A stretch of DNA of 64,000 bases, from assembly GCF_003369915.1 (NCBI RefSeq), contig NW_022881654.1, forward strand, positions 124,001 to 188,000, read 5' to 3'. Shown piece by piece: positions 42,330 through 53,665 of this stretch. The stretch is from Drosophila miranda (lineage: Eukaryota > Arthropoda > Insecta > Diptera > Drosophilidae). The position numbers were made by a program, and so were the translations under genes. The first letter of the stretch is position 1, and every line of letters begins with the position of its first letter. The notes beneath the pieces are model-generated. The model saw only the letters and a list, made by a program, of their open reading frames with translations. It did not search any database and was not told the DNA's origin.

Positions 42330-44150
42330 ATGGACACATCGAACAACGTACGCCTGCAACTTCAGCAGCAGCAGGCACGCAAATCGAATCAAAACATTCA
42401 GGTCTATGTGCGCGTTAGGTGAGTGCCCCATCTACGGGTAGTAGATCGCCCAATAAGTACGATTTCCATCCCTGCAGGCCGCTGAATGCACGCGAGCGAT
42501 GCATACGCTATGCAGAGGTTGTGGATGTGCTCAATCCACGCGAGATCCTCACACGCCACACCCTCGACTCGAAGTTGACGAAGAAGTTTACGTTTGATCG
42601 GAGCTTCGGCCCCGAGTCCAAGCAATGCGATGTCTATGCGGTGGTGGTGTCGCCCCTGATCGAAGAGGTGCTAAGCGGCTACAATTGCACGGTGTTCGCG
42701 TACGGACAGACGGGTACTGGCAAGACGCACACGATGGTGGGGAATGAGACCGCGGAGTTGAAGTCCTCTTGGGAAGATGTGAGTAGAGGGGAACCAGTTT
42801 TCTAATTCCTAGAAACGGACGAGGGAGGCGGTTCAAACGTTAATTGCTGCTCTACCTGTCTTTTGTCTTTGGCCCTTTTGTAGGACTCTGATGTGGGCAT
42901 CATACCGCGTGCCTTGAGTCACCTTTTCGACGAACTCCGCATGATGGAAGTTGAGTTTACGAGGCGCATCTCCTACCTGGAGCTGTACAACGAGGAGCTG
43001 TGCGACCTCCTCTCCACCGATGACTCCACAAAGATATGCATCTTCGACGACAGCACAAAGAAGGGTTCGGTGATCATCCAGGGCCTCGAGGAGATCACTG
43101 TCTAGAGCAAGGACGATGTCTACAAGCTCCTGGAGAAGGGCAAGGAGCGACGCAAGACCGCGACCACCCTGATGAACGCGCAGTCCTCGCGCAGCCACAC
43201 CGTCTTCTCCATAGTGGTGCACATTCGTGAGAACGGCATCGATGGCGAGGATATGCTGAAGATCGGAAAACTCAATCTGGTGGATCTGGCGGGCAGCGAG
43301 AACGTCTCCAAGGCGGGCAACGAGAAGGGGATACGCGTGCGCGAGACGGTCAAAATCAACCAGAGCCTCCTGACGCTGGGCCGTGTGATTACCGCTCTGG
43401 TGGATCGGGCCCCCCATGTCCCGTACCGCGAATCGAAGCTGACGCGCCTGCTGCAGGAGTCGCTGGGCGGCCGGACAAAGACCTCGATCAATGCCACCAT
43501 CTCGCCAGGGCACAAGGACATTGACGAGACACTCAGCACGCTGGAGTACGCGCATCGGGCGAAGAATATTCAGAATAAGCCAGAAGTCAATCAGAAGCTA
43601 ACCAAGAAAACGGTCCTCAAGGAGTACACCGAGGAGATTGACAAACTGAAGCGAGATCTCCTCGCAGCGCGAGACAAGAATGGCATCTAGAGCTCAACGA
43701 GAAGATGTTGCTGCTGAAGGCCCTCAAAGATGAGCTGCAGTCGAAGGAGAAGACCTTCAACGAGGTGAGCCTGAGTCTCGTGGAGAAGACCCAGGAGCTG
43801 AAGAAAACGGAGCAGCACCTAACCGACACCAAGGGGAGTCTACTACAAGGAGAAGAAACAGCTGGTGGCCTCGCACATGAAAACGGAGGAGACGCTCACG
43901 ACGCAGGCGCACAAAATCCTGACCGTGGCAGATTTGGCCACCAATGAAACGGAGCAGCTTCATGGCACCATCGAACGGCGAAGGGACACCGATGAAAAGA
44001 TACGCAGTGCCTGCGATCAGTTCAAGGATCGCATGCAGGACAATCTGGAGCAGCAATCTCCAAGCAGCATCTGAGCCAGGAATTGGGTGAGCCACGACCA
44101 AAAGCTCTCCCTGTGCCAGTTTTAACCTTATATCTGTTCTGTTCTGTTCA
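42330..44150 (+). pseudogene. Klp61F: Klp61F (kinesin-5), inner right copy, broken
   Basis: Exons: 42330-42418, 42478-42778 and from 42884, with intact GT/AG borders. The P-loop is normal here (GQTGTGKTHTM), exon 3 keeps [19 protein letters not shown], and switch motifs [10 protein letters not shown] and [12 protein letters not shown] are present. Lesions private to this arm: CAG-to-TAG stop at 43103-43105 (after GLEEITV) and a 55-nt deletion that creates a stop after AARDKNGI at 43688. Shared with the left copy: the stalk deletion around KGSLLQGEE and the 3' truncation near 44085. Only the first half of the motor could be translated, so it is a pseudogene at the protein level, but its start, introns and flank are well preserved. 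Confidence 0.9.
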
Positions 44151-44151
44151 G

Positions 44152-44538
44152 TACCCGTCTGTCCGTACGCGAACACCGTGCAATTGTAGCCGCTTAGCAC
44201 CTCTTCGATCAGGGGCGACACCACCACCGCATAGACATCGCATTGCTTGGACTCGGGGCCGAAGCTCCGATCAAACGTAAACTTCTTCGTCAACTTCGAG
44301 TCGAGTGTGTGGCGTGTGAGGATCTCGCGTGGGTTGAGCACATCCACAACCTCTGCGGAGCGTATGCATCGCTTGCGTGCATTCAGCGGCCTGCAGGGAT
44401 GGAAATCGTACTTATTGGGCGATCTACTACCCGTAGATGGGGCACTCACCTAACGCGCACATAGACCTGAATGTTTTGATTCGATTTGCGTGCCTGCTGC
44501 TGCTGAAGTTGCAGGCGTACGTTGTTCGATGTGTCCAT
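44152..44538 (-). pseudogene. Klp61F: Klp61F 5' fragment, minus orientation (outer right copy)
   Basis: Mirror of 35795-36182: ATG at 44538, exon 1, short intron, and exon 2 up to the broken P-loop. The translated part is identical to the outer left copy. The junction to the inner copy (CTGTTCTGTTCTGTTCAGTAC, 44131-44151) is the same in both arms. Confidence 0.85.
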
Positions 44539-44692
44539 TTTACAGCACAAAACTCAAAATTCACTTTTTAGCGCGTAAAAATGATGCCACCCAAAATATG
44601 GTGTGAAACTTTTGTTTCCAGCACTTGGAAATGTACACGTTTACTCTTTTCAACTTTGTGACAGCTAAATAAAGCCTTAAAAGACCTTAAAA

Positions 44693-45218
44693 TCCGACTG
44701 GGGCAAGGTGACAACGATTTCTATGCCATCGTCGGCATCCCGCTGATGCCTATCCAACATTGGGGATGTGATGGCCACGTCATTCCGGTGAGCCTCTGCG
44801 CGCTGACATTTCCACAGCTGCGTGACTCCGCCGCTAATGACTCCACTCCACACCACTTCTCTCTTTCATAGTTTTCTCTACTGGCGCATCTGCTGCTATG
44901 TGTGCACGCGGACGGCCAAGCGGCCGAGGAATGCCCGCTCCAGGTAGCGGTCGGTGAGGGGACAGCGGTATGCCCGCTCCCAGCCGCCACCCTCGCTCCG
45001 GCGATCCATGAAGATGACACAGCGATCGGGCAATGACTCCGGGTTCGGTCCCTCCATGGGGCATGCCCATTCCGATCCGGAGCTGCGCATCATGGGGCGG
45101 GGCGTCGGCGGCGGCTACGATGATAGGGAGTTTGGCTACCGCAGCAGTGGAGGACGCAATCGCCGCCAGCAGCAGATTGCGGCACAGCCTCGCCAGCAGC
45201 GGCACAACATCTACGGGG
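44693..45218 (+). pseudogene. K2P potassium channel fragment, outer right copy
   Basis: Mirror of 35116-35640, with the same internal stop and the same LTR-supplied end after RHNIYGV. No difference in translation was found over the tail. Confidence 0.75.
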
Positions 45219-46120
45219 TGTAGCGCTTGTAGCAGGGAATGCTGAGTTTTTGTGGCGCCATCTAGTGCTCAGAGTGGCAGGCGAACGACAGGTCAAGGGA
45301 AAACCAAAAAGACGGTAACAGGTCAAAACGTCAGGCTATCTCTGTTGAAAATGCATCCAGGGACCTGTTAGACGATTTACCGCCAGAACGTTGGCGTCCC
45401 TATCGGCTATTCCCTCGTGAAAGTCCATTGAGTCGGTTGCGTATCGGTCCGACGAAAAGGAAACACCAAGAATTTAGTGAAGAGAAAAACTCTAGGGAAT
45501 CTAAATATCTAAATCCAAGATTCGACTGCGAGATTCTTGGTTGAAGGCGAGTGGGCTATTCAGTCGTCAGAAGCCGTATAGCGCTGAGTCCAGTTGGGGT
45601 AAGTGCTGCGGGAAGAGAAGAGAAGGGCTAAAGGAGAATAAAGAGTTGTCCCATTTGTAGTCTTGGCGCTTAGTAAATCGAGTTAAGCAGTGCGGATTCG
45701 ATCGTCCAAGGAAGCCAGCCAGCAAACAACAGCAGCCGCAAGCCTAACAAAGTGGCGTTTAAACCTTTGGGATTGTCAGGAAAGCGCTCAGCCATCGGAG
45801 AAGCGAGCGTGGAAGCAGAGGGAGAAGACATTTGAGGAGCGCTTGGTCCCCCAAGCGGCTAGCTTCCCGAGGCGTTGGCGTCGGCACTTTAGTAGTCGAG
45901 CGCGACGCGGCAGATAAGGAGGGCCCGTCCCTTGGTCGCGAGCAGATCGGCGGAGAGAAAGTGTCGATCTAGCACCGTCGGAGATTGGCCGTTTGGCCTT
46001 TTCTTTGCTTTCGCGTACCTTTCACCTGCAGAAGCAGGGGAAAAGAATTTGTGCTGTTCCCTTTCGCTCAGGAGGTGGAAAGGAAACATAGATAACAGTC
46101 GGGAGAAAGAGAATAGAAAA

Positions 46121-47238
46121 AACGAGGGGGAACGTTGTGAGTTGCTGCGGACACCGCAACTCTACAGTAATACCCGATACTTAGTCAGTATGGCTCTCCT
46201 CCGGCAGACGCCGCTAATATTGAACGACACGACAAAGAGTGCGTGCGAGAGAGACAGAAAATCAGTCTGAGCGTGACGTCGGGTGCTGCGTAGCCACTGC
46301 AAATTGATTTGTTCCTATTGGCTATAAAAATGATCTGATCTGATCCAGATTCAGCAATGTGATAGATATGGTCATTATCTATGATTCTGCTTTTTTAGTT
46401 TTCTCGAATGTGCAATATTGTGGATGCATCAGATTTTCGTCCTTTGTGTGGGCGGAAGGGGGTGGGGCGAAATTTTAAGATACACGTTTTATAGTAAGAT
46501 CTAACAGGAGTGCGGATACTAAATTTGGTTACTCTAGCCTTAATAGTCTCTGAGATTTTTGAATATCCCCAGATTTTCGTCCTTTGCGGGGGCGGAAGGG
46601 GGTGTGGCGAAATTTTGAAACAAACTCGTCTCGGTCCGATATATTAGGAGTGTGGATACCAAATTTGGTTGCTCTAGCTTTTGTAGTCTCTGAGATCTAG
46701 GCGCTAATGTTTTACTCTAAGCAAAGCCGCCTATGCTACGTGTGTTAGAGAGGGACAGGGCGAGAAAAAATGAAATTGTTTTCTTGATGCTGGCTATAAT
46801 AATTATACGATCTGGTTCAGATTTTGCACTCTAGAAGATATAGTCATCTTCTACGATTCTGCGTTTTTAGTTTTCTCGTATCGTCGAAATTGTAGATGCC
46901 ACAGATTTTCGCCCTTTGTGGGAGCGGAAGTGGGCGGGGCAAAATTTTGAAATATTTTTGTAGCAGTGACATATCACAGAAGTCTGGGTCCAAAACATCG
47001 TTGCTCTAGCTCTTATAGTATTTGAGCACTAGGCGCTGAAGGGGACGGACAGACGGACGGACAGACGGACAGACGGACAGACAGACAGACAGACAGGGCC
47101 CAATCGACTCGGCTATTGATGCTGATCAAGAATATATATACTTTATGGGGTCGGAAACGATTCCTTCTGGACGTTACACACATCCACTTTTACCACAAAT
47201 CTAATATACCCCAATACTCATTTTGAGTATCGGGTATA
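46121..47238 (-). mobile_element. DINE-1/ISY copy in G 5' LTR (right), near-complete
   Basis: About 1.12 kb with tail hairpin at the low-coordinate end and head GAGTATCGGGTATA at 47225-47238. It retains the internal part lost from the left-arm copy, so the deletions in the left are younger than the palindrome. Confidence 0.85.
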
Positions 47239-48198
47239 AAAAGAGGAAGCAACGGATTGACGGAGTAATTGTATTCGTGTTTGTAAATGTGTAATTAATT
47301 ATGATTTCTGTGCGGAGTTAATTAGGAGAGAGTTAGATTTGATTCCGGTAGTGGCTTCTCGTGACTCTCGCCGATCTGCAAATATGATTTCCCACAACCT
47401 TGTGCCCATTTAAGTGTTCTTCCGCCACAGCAGCTTTAGGTATTCATCGAGGAAAGCGCTTTCGCCGATGGAGCCATAAACTGGAGAAAAGGTATGAGTG
47501 GACTTAAATTCTGTTATTAATAAATTACAACTTGAAACAAGGGAACGGTCGGTGAGTGAGAGGGAGAAGAGCCCACTCGCATTGCTTTCGTAACATTACG
47601 GAATCAGCAAGCAAGTTAGTTTGTCCATTTCGGACGTGTTTTGTATATCATTTGTATGGCGCATAGCCAAGTATTTGTAGGACTTTTATACATATATTTC
47701 ATTTAGCTATTCTTTTTGTTGTGAAATCCTCGATACGAGATTTCAATGTTGAGCAGAAATGCTCTGGGGAATCTTTGCGTTTAATAATGTACTACACGAT
47801 ATAGACAATTCGAGATCTATTCATTTGGACTTCAATCAACTTAAACTTTAATCTTAATCGCGTATAGAGTACAATGTAATACGGGTTTAAGCGCGGCCGG
47901 CTGCAACTGCTAATTGTCGTTGTGATTTCGTCGAAACGCAAACGAAGACTCTTCATGGTGATCGGAAACGAGGTTACGCCGCCCTAGCATGAAACGACGC
48001 CGTTCTCCGAGTGGGCAATCGCAGTTAGAGCGCTCTCACTCTCTTTGTAGTTTAACCCTTAGAAAACCGTCCATGCCGCCCCCAATACTGGGACCAGTAT
48101 TAGAAACCAAAGGATGTCACATGTGAATGCTCTGTGAATAAATAAAGTGTTCGTTATGGTACATGTATGGTCGAATAGAGCTAGCAACGGTGGTAGGA

Positions 48199-51100
48199 TT
48201 ATTCTGAGGTCTGTGGCAACGGTAGCCGACATAGTTTAGAGACCGATCGTTTGTATACGCCTGATGCTGTTTTAACAGTTGCGACTCTGACTAAACTGTC
48301 AGCTCCAGGGTGAACTTCTATTATCCTTCCCAGTTTCCACTCGTTGGGTGACAGTCGGTCATCCTTGACAATTACTAGATCGCTGACTTGTAGATTGTCG
48401 GTTTCATGTCGCCACTTTGGACGGGCTTGAAGATGTGATAGCCAATCCGAACTCCAACGTTTCCAAAATTGCCGGATCATTTTCTGTCCTTCCAGAAATT
48501 GGACTGTGAGTGGAACATCCCTTGTCGTTACATCCGGCGGTGCTAATAATGAATCTCCAATAAGAAAATGTGCCGGGGTGAGGACAGCTAGGTCCTCCGG
48601 CTCCGCGCTTAGTGGACATAATGGCCTGGAATTTAAACAGGCTTCAATTTGTGTTAGCACGGTAGCAAGTTGTTCGTAGGTCATTTTACATCCTGAAAAG
48701 GCTCGATAGAGATGTGTTTTGACAGACTTTACATTTGCCTCCCAAAGGCCTCCGAAATTAGGACTATGCGGTGGATTAAAATGCCATTGGACGTTTCGGG
48801 CCGCTAAAGCAGGTATTACAGTTGTGGGTAGCTCTCGTTTCAAATGTATTTGCCAGGTTTGAAGAGCCCGGTCGGCACCAATGAAGTTCGTGCCACAGTC
48901 GCTATACATGTGTTGACAGTAGCCCCGACGCGCGATGAAACGTTGTAGGGCCATGAGAAAGTGTTCGGTGGTTAAGCCCGTGACCGCTTCAAGATGAATT
49001 GCCTTTGTAGCCAAACAGATGAAAACTGCGATATACGCCTTGTAGTTTGTGTGTCCACGGAATCTGGATGCTTGAATTTCGAACGCGCCTGTATAGTCCA
49101 CTCCGGTGGCGATGAATGCACGAGTTGGCGGATTGACTCTATGTAGGGGAAGATCGGCCATCAATTGTGCTGCTGGTTTCGGTCGGTGACGAAAACATCG
49201 GACGCATTGTCGAAGAATGCGTTTGACAGTTTGTTTTCCGTTGACTATCCAGAATTTGTGTCGAATAGTGGCCAGCGTTAATTCGGTGCCGCCGTGGAGT
49301 GCGAGACGGTGGGCATTACGCACGACGAGATCGGTAAAATGATGATGATTGGGAATGATCATTGGTTGTCGCTGGCTTATCGGAAGGTGCATTGCATTTC
49401 GCAGTCGACCTCTGACTCGTAGAATTTGTTGGTCCTCTAGAAATGGGGATAATTGACACAGCTTGTGTGTGCCCGATAGTGCCTTGTTTCCCTTCAACCT
49501 CAATATCTCTGTCGCGTAGACCTCCTGTTGAATGCTGCGAACGAGATGAATTAAAGCGTTGTCGAGCTCCTGCACACTCAGTGGTCCAGACAGCTTGTCC
49601 CCTTTGGCTTGAATGTTATGTATAAACCGTAGAACATATGCCATGACTGATATTAACCTGTCGTATGAGGACGAGTTTTGGATGAAGGCTTCTGGAGCCT
49701 CCGAGACTTGCACAGCATTTTGGAACAAAACTGACGATTTCTCCTCGATTATAGTCCTGTCGATGTCCTGACTGGGAACTCCGTTTGCCGGCCATTGGCT
49801 TTCCGGCTGCTGTAGCCATGATGGTCCAGACCACCATAATGGATGTACTGCTAACTCTTGTGGTGTTAAGCCACGAGTTGCGCAGTCCGCTGGGTTTACC
49901 GCAGTAGGTACATGTCTCCACTGAGTTGATGTACTATGCTCCAAAATCTGTCCAACGCGATTTGACACAAAGGTTTGCCATCGGTGGGGATCTCCATTTA
50001 TCCAAAACAAAACGATAGTAGCATCTGACCAATAGAAGGTTGCCATAGGTGGTCCTGCAGTGCGAAGTTGGTCCCGGATCCATTTTGCCAGTTTAACTGC
50101 CAGCAGCGCACCCGAAAGTTCGACTCGTGGAATTGTGATCGGTTTCGTGGGTGTGACTCGACTGCGTGCAGCTAGCAAATGAGTTTGAATCATTCCGTTT
50201 GGTAGCTCTACACGAATATATGCACATGCTGCATACGCCAGTGATGATCCATCGCAGAAAACATGTAGCTGTAATGACGCAAGCTCGTGGATGTTGAAGC
50301 GCAGCCATCGTGGTACTTGAATTTGCTCGACATATGGCAAGTTCTGTATGAATCCCTGCCATCTATCAAGCAGTTCGGTTGGCAGCGGTTCATCCCAGTT
50401 CAGTTGTGCTAGGCTGCCATCGTTGCGTTTGATGCGGGCCATCCATGAGTCCTTGAGTATCGCCTTCGCGGTCATGACACAGGGCGTGATGAAGCCTAAT
50501 GGGTCGTACAGTCGGGCGACTGTGGAAAGTAAAGAACGTTTAGTATGTGCGTGACTGATTTCAAAATTTATCTTGAACCCAAAATAGTCTTGATGTGGAT
50601 GCCAATAGAGGCCTAAGGTTTTAACGGGATCTTGGTACTCAAACTCTAATAATGTCTTATGAGATAAATGGTCTGGAGGTATTTCTTGTAGCAGAGAAGC
50701 GTCATTCGCAGACCACTTTCGAAGCTCCATTCCTGCTGATCGTAAGGCTCCGATCAATTGATTTTGAATTTCTAATGCTCCTTCGCGAGTGGAAGCTCCG
50801 CTTTGTACGTCGTCCACGTATATTTCGTGTCGAAGGACCCTTTCCGCGAGTGGGTATCGGTCTCGTTCATCCTGCGCCAGTTGATGTATGACGCGAATGG
50901 CTGTGTAAGGAGCTGAAGCGGTTCCAAACGTAACTGTGTTGAGATAATACTCAGCTACTTGGTTGTGTTCGTCATGCCAAAAGATGCGTTGATATTGCGA
51001 ATCCTCTGCATTCATGTCAATGCATCTATACATCTTCTGAATGTCGGCAGCAAAAACAAAACGATGGAAACGCCAATTCAGGACCACGCCGGCTAGATCG

Positions 51101-52632
51101 TTTTGGAGCGCTGGTCCGGTGCATAGGACGTCATTGAGCGATTTTCCGTTTGACGTCTTACAGGAGGCGTCATATACTACTCTAACCTTAGTAGTGACAC
51201 TTTCCTCTTTAAATACTGCGTGATGAGGCAAGGTGCAACATGTGGACTCGATTCCATTCTCCTTGCTAATGATGCAATGCTGCTGCTCCTTGGTTGTTAC
51301 TTTGGTCACCTGGCCTAGTTGAAAGTACTCCTTCATGACTTCCGAATATTTGGCTTGCAGCTCCGGCTGCCTTTGGAATCTTCGTTGAAGCATTTGGAAT
51401 CGATTAATCGCGATTTGACGTGATTTGCCTAGCACCTGCGAAGGGTCAAACAAACGCTTAAGTGGTAACCGTACCAAATACTTGCCGTTTCGTTGACGAA
51501 TGTGAGTTCGTTTAAAATGCTCCTCGCACCATCGCTCTTCTGGTGTGAGCTGTTTTGCAGAACCGAGATGCTCCATTTCGAAGAATTTCTGGACGAGATT
51601 CTCTAGCCTGTTGTGGTGACATCTAATGGTGACAGCGTGTGAGCGTGTGGAAGTGGCTCGACCAAAGACTATCCAGCCCAGCTGGGTGTGCTGTGCAATT
51701 GGTTGGTTCTCCTTTCCTCTGCGGATATCTGAAAGCAGGATCTGTGGGATTACGTCCGCTCCCAGCAGAAGATCAATCCGTTGTGATTTGTAGAACCTGG
51801 GATCGGCGAGTTCTATTCCGTTCAAATGAGGACATTGCTGCAATTTGATGGATTTTGAAGGTAATTGCGATGTAAGCGTTTTAAGTATAAACGCAGTATC
51901 AATGGTAGTACAAAACTGCGAAGTACAAGAACTTAATGCCAATTCTGTAGTGTAGGTACACCTGTTCTTGGAGGTGGTCCCAACTCCAGCAATTTCTGCC
52001 GAAATTGGATGCCGCTTGAGGTTGAGAGCCTGCACTGTGTGCTTTGTAATGAGGGTTCCCTCCGAGCCTGAATCCACTAACGCACGTACCACCGCTGATT
52101 GACCAGTGTGGGGGTTGTGGATTGTGACCAGGGCAGTGGCCAGAAGGACAGTGCTGGGTCCGTGATGCGTTGCCGTAGCGGAGACTAGTTGCGCAGAGTG
52201 TGTTCTCACAGACGAGTCGGTCGCTGCAGACTGTGGATGACCACCGGAACTAGTGTTGGGAACAACTGGGAGAGGCTGTGCAGTGCTCTGAGTAGGAAGT
52301 GGGGTCCTAGCGTAGAGTTGCGTAGGTGTAGCCCTGCCAGATGAGTCGCTCGTTGTATACTGCCAGGAGTTACCGGAACGAGCGCTATGGGAGGCTGCGT
52401 GAGGCTGTGTTGCCACCTGAGCAGGAGTTGGGAAGTGCAGCAGTGTATGGTGTCCTTGACCACACTGCGTGCAGTTCCTTTTACTGGTACATTTTGAAAG
52501 TGCATGGGAACGGCTCAGACAGTTGAGGCATGCCTTTGCATGATCGACGATGGCTTTCCTTGCAAAGCAGTCCTTGGACAAAAGGAAGATTGTGACTGTC
52601 GCTACAGTGAGGGCAGCGAGTGTGTTCGGCAA
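48199..52632 (-). CDS. pol: BEL Pol polyprotein, right copy, 1477 codons intact
   Basis: It has the same domain order as the left copy (protease DSGSE, RT YVDD, RNase H, integrase). The two 1477-residue products differ at a single position near the C-terminus (VRVATVKT here, VRVTTVKT left). No stop or frameshift within the frame. Confidence 0.95.
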   Translation of the reverse strand: MPNTLAALTVATVTIFLLSKDCFARKAIVDHAKACLNCLSRSHALSKCTSKRNCTQCGQGHHTLLHFPTPAQVATQPHAASHSARSGNSWQYTTSDSSGRATPTQLYARTPLPTQSTAQPLPVVPNTSSGGHPQSAATDSSVRTHSAQLVSATATHHGPSTVLLATALVTIHNPHTGQSAVVRALVDSGSEGTLITKHTVQALNLKRHPISAEIAGVGTTSKNRCTYTTELALSSCTSQFCTTIDTAFILKTLTSQLPSKSIKLQQCPHLNGIELADPRFYKSQRIDLLLGADVIPQILLSDIRRGKENQPIAQHTQLGWIVFGRATSTRSHAVTIRCHHNRLENLVQKFFEMEHLGSAKQLTPEERWCEEHFKRTHIRQRNGKYLVRLPLKRLFDPSQVLGKSRQIAINRFQMLQRRFQRQPELQAKYSEVMKEYFQLGQVTKVTTKEQQHCIISKENGIESTCCTLPHHAVFKEESVTTKVRVVYDASCKTSNGKSLNDVLCTGPALQNDLAGVVLNWRFHRFVFAADIQKMYRCIDMNAEDSQYQRIFWHDEHNQVAEYYLNTVTFGTASAPYTAIRVIHQLAQDERDRYPLAERVLRHEIYVDDVQSGASTREGALEIQNQLIGALRSAGMELRKWSANDASLLQEIPPDHLSHKTLLEFEYQDPVKTLGLYWHPHQDYFGFKINFEISHAHTKRSLLSTVARLYDPLGFITPCVMTAKAILKDSWMARIKRNDGSLAQLNWDEPLPTELLDRWQGFIQNLPYVEQIQVPRWLRFNIHELASLQLHVFCDGSSLAYAACAYIRVELPNGMIQTHLLAARSRVTPTKPITIPRVELSGALLAVKLAKWIRDQLRTAGPPMATFYWSDATIVLFWINGDPHRWQTFVSNRVGQILEHSTSTQWRHVPTAVNPADCATRGLTPQELAVHPLWWSGPSWLQQPESQWPANGVPSQDIDRTIIEEKSSVLFQNAVQVSEAPEAFIQNSSSYDRLISVMAYVLRFIHNIQAKGDKLSGPLSVQELDNALIHLVRSIQQEVYATEILRLKGNKALSGTHKLCQLSPFLEDQQILRVRGRLRNAMHLPISQRQPMIIPNHHHFTDLVVRNAHRLALHGGTELTLATIRHKFWIVNGKQTVKRILRQCVRCFRHRPKPAAQLMADLPLHRVNPPTRAFIATGVDYTGAFEIQASRFRGHTNYKAYIAVFICLATKAIHLEAVTGLTTEHFLMALQRFIARRGYCQHMYSDCGTNFIGADRALQTWQIHLKRELPTTVIPALAARNVQWHFNPPHSPNFGGLWEANVKSVKTHLYRAFSGCKMTYEQLATVLTQIEACLNSRPLCPLSAEPEDLAVLTPAHFLIGDSLLAPPDVTTRDVPLTVQFLEGQKMIRQFWKRWSSDWLSHLQARPKWRHETDNLQVSDLVIVKDDRLSPNEWKLGRIIEVHPGADSLVRVATVKTASGVYKRSVSKLCRLPLPQTSE

Positions 52633-53665
52633 CCGCAGTCTTGGCGTGGAAACTGTTGCCCTTGTATGTTACGTTGCCAACTGACTTCTTAGGGTGCCTT
52701 TGATTGACAGGCTGCGGCACAGGTGTCCGCGTCGTGGAGTGGCCTCGATTTTCGAACACATCGATGCTGACGAGACGGTCGTTGAGAAATGATTGTAGCT
52801 GAGAAAATGTGGCAAGTTCGGCAGAGCTACCGAGATGGAGCTCCCAAGCTTGCAGTGTCGTGCTTGGCAGTCTGGAAGTGAGATGATGAGCCATCCAATG
52901 CTGAACATCTAGATTCTTGAAAGCATTGAGACAAACCGTCGCAACATTAAGCATATGTTTTATATCAGCAGACTGCTCCTTTGTCAACTGTGGCAAGTCA
53001 TACAAACCGTTCATATGGTACATAAACTGCAGCCGTTTGTTGTCGTATCGCTTGAGGACGAGACTCCAAGCTGTTGCATAGTTATTTCCCGCAAGCGCCA
53101 TCTGCTGAATATCCTCGTCGCGATCCGAGGGAAGAGCTTGCTTCAGGAAATGAAACCTTTGGACGTCGGACAGTTTCTGGTTGTTATGGATGAGTTGAAC
53201 AAATGCATCGTGAAATGCCGGCCAATCCACAAACTTGCCTGTAAATGTCGGTACAGGTAGCTTGGGCAATTGCACTGATGATACGGATGGATTTGCTGGC
53301 TCCGGATTCTGCTGTACCGGTGGTGCTCTTGGACATACATTTTCGTAGGCCTCTGATATGATGCTGAATGCCGTTGTATAGTCTTCATCAAAGCGAAAGG
53401 CCACTTCGCTGGACACATAACTATGCGTACTTGGACATCGAAGTATTAGCAAACGTTGATGATTTTGCTCAAATTCACCTAAGAACCGTTGCAAAGTTTG
53501 TAAGCGCGTTTGAAAATAAGCTTTTGTTTTCCGATCTGCGCCATCCTTTCTGAAATTACGCACCGTTTGATTAACCCTCGCAATGAGATTTGTCTGAATA
53601 ACACTGAGATTGTCGATCTCCACCTGAGGATCGGCTTCGAGGTCGTGGGACTCGGCTGTTGACAT
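52481..53665 (-). CDS. gag: BEL Gag (right copy)
   Basis: Identical in translation to the left copy, including the frame change in the cysteine cluster at its 3' end, so that frame arrangement predates the arm duplication or has been equalised by conversion. Confidence 0.85.
   Translation of the reverse strand: MSTAESHDLEADPQVEIDNLSVIQTNLIARVNQTVRNFRKDGADRKTKAYFQTRLQTLQRFLGEFEQNHQRLLILRCPSTHSYVSSEVAFRFDEDYTTAFSIISEAYENVCPRAPPVQQNPEPANPSVSSVQLPKLPVPTFTGKFVDWPAFHDAFVQLIHNNQKLSDVQRFHFLKQALPSDRDEDIQQMALAGNNYATAWSLVLKRYDNKRLQFMYHMNGLYDLPQLTKEQSADIKHMLNVATVCLNAFKNLDVQHWMAHHLTSRLPSTTLQAWELHLGSSAELATFSQLQSFLNDRLVSIDVFENRGHSTTRTPVPQPVNQRHPKKSVGNVTYKGNSFHAKTAVAEHTRCPHCSDSHNLPFVQGLLCKESHRRSCKGMPQLSEPFPCTFKMYQ

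Noticed and set aside
42330..43690. Right Klp61F copy as a functional kinesin gene
   Set aside because: There is an in-frame TAG at 43103 before the switch regions, and a second stop after a 55-nt deletion.
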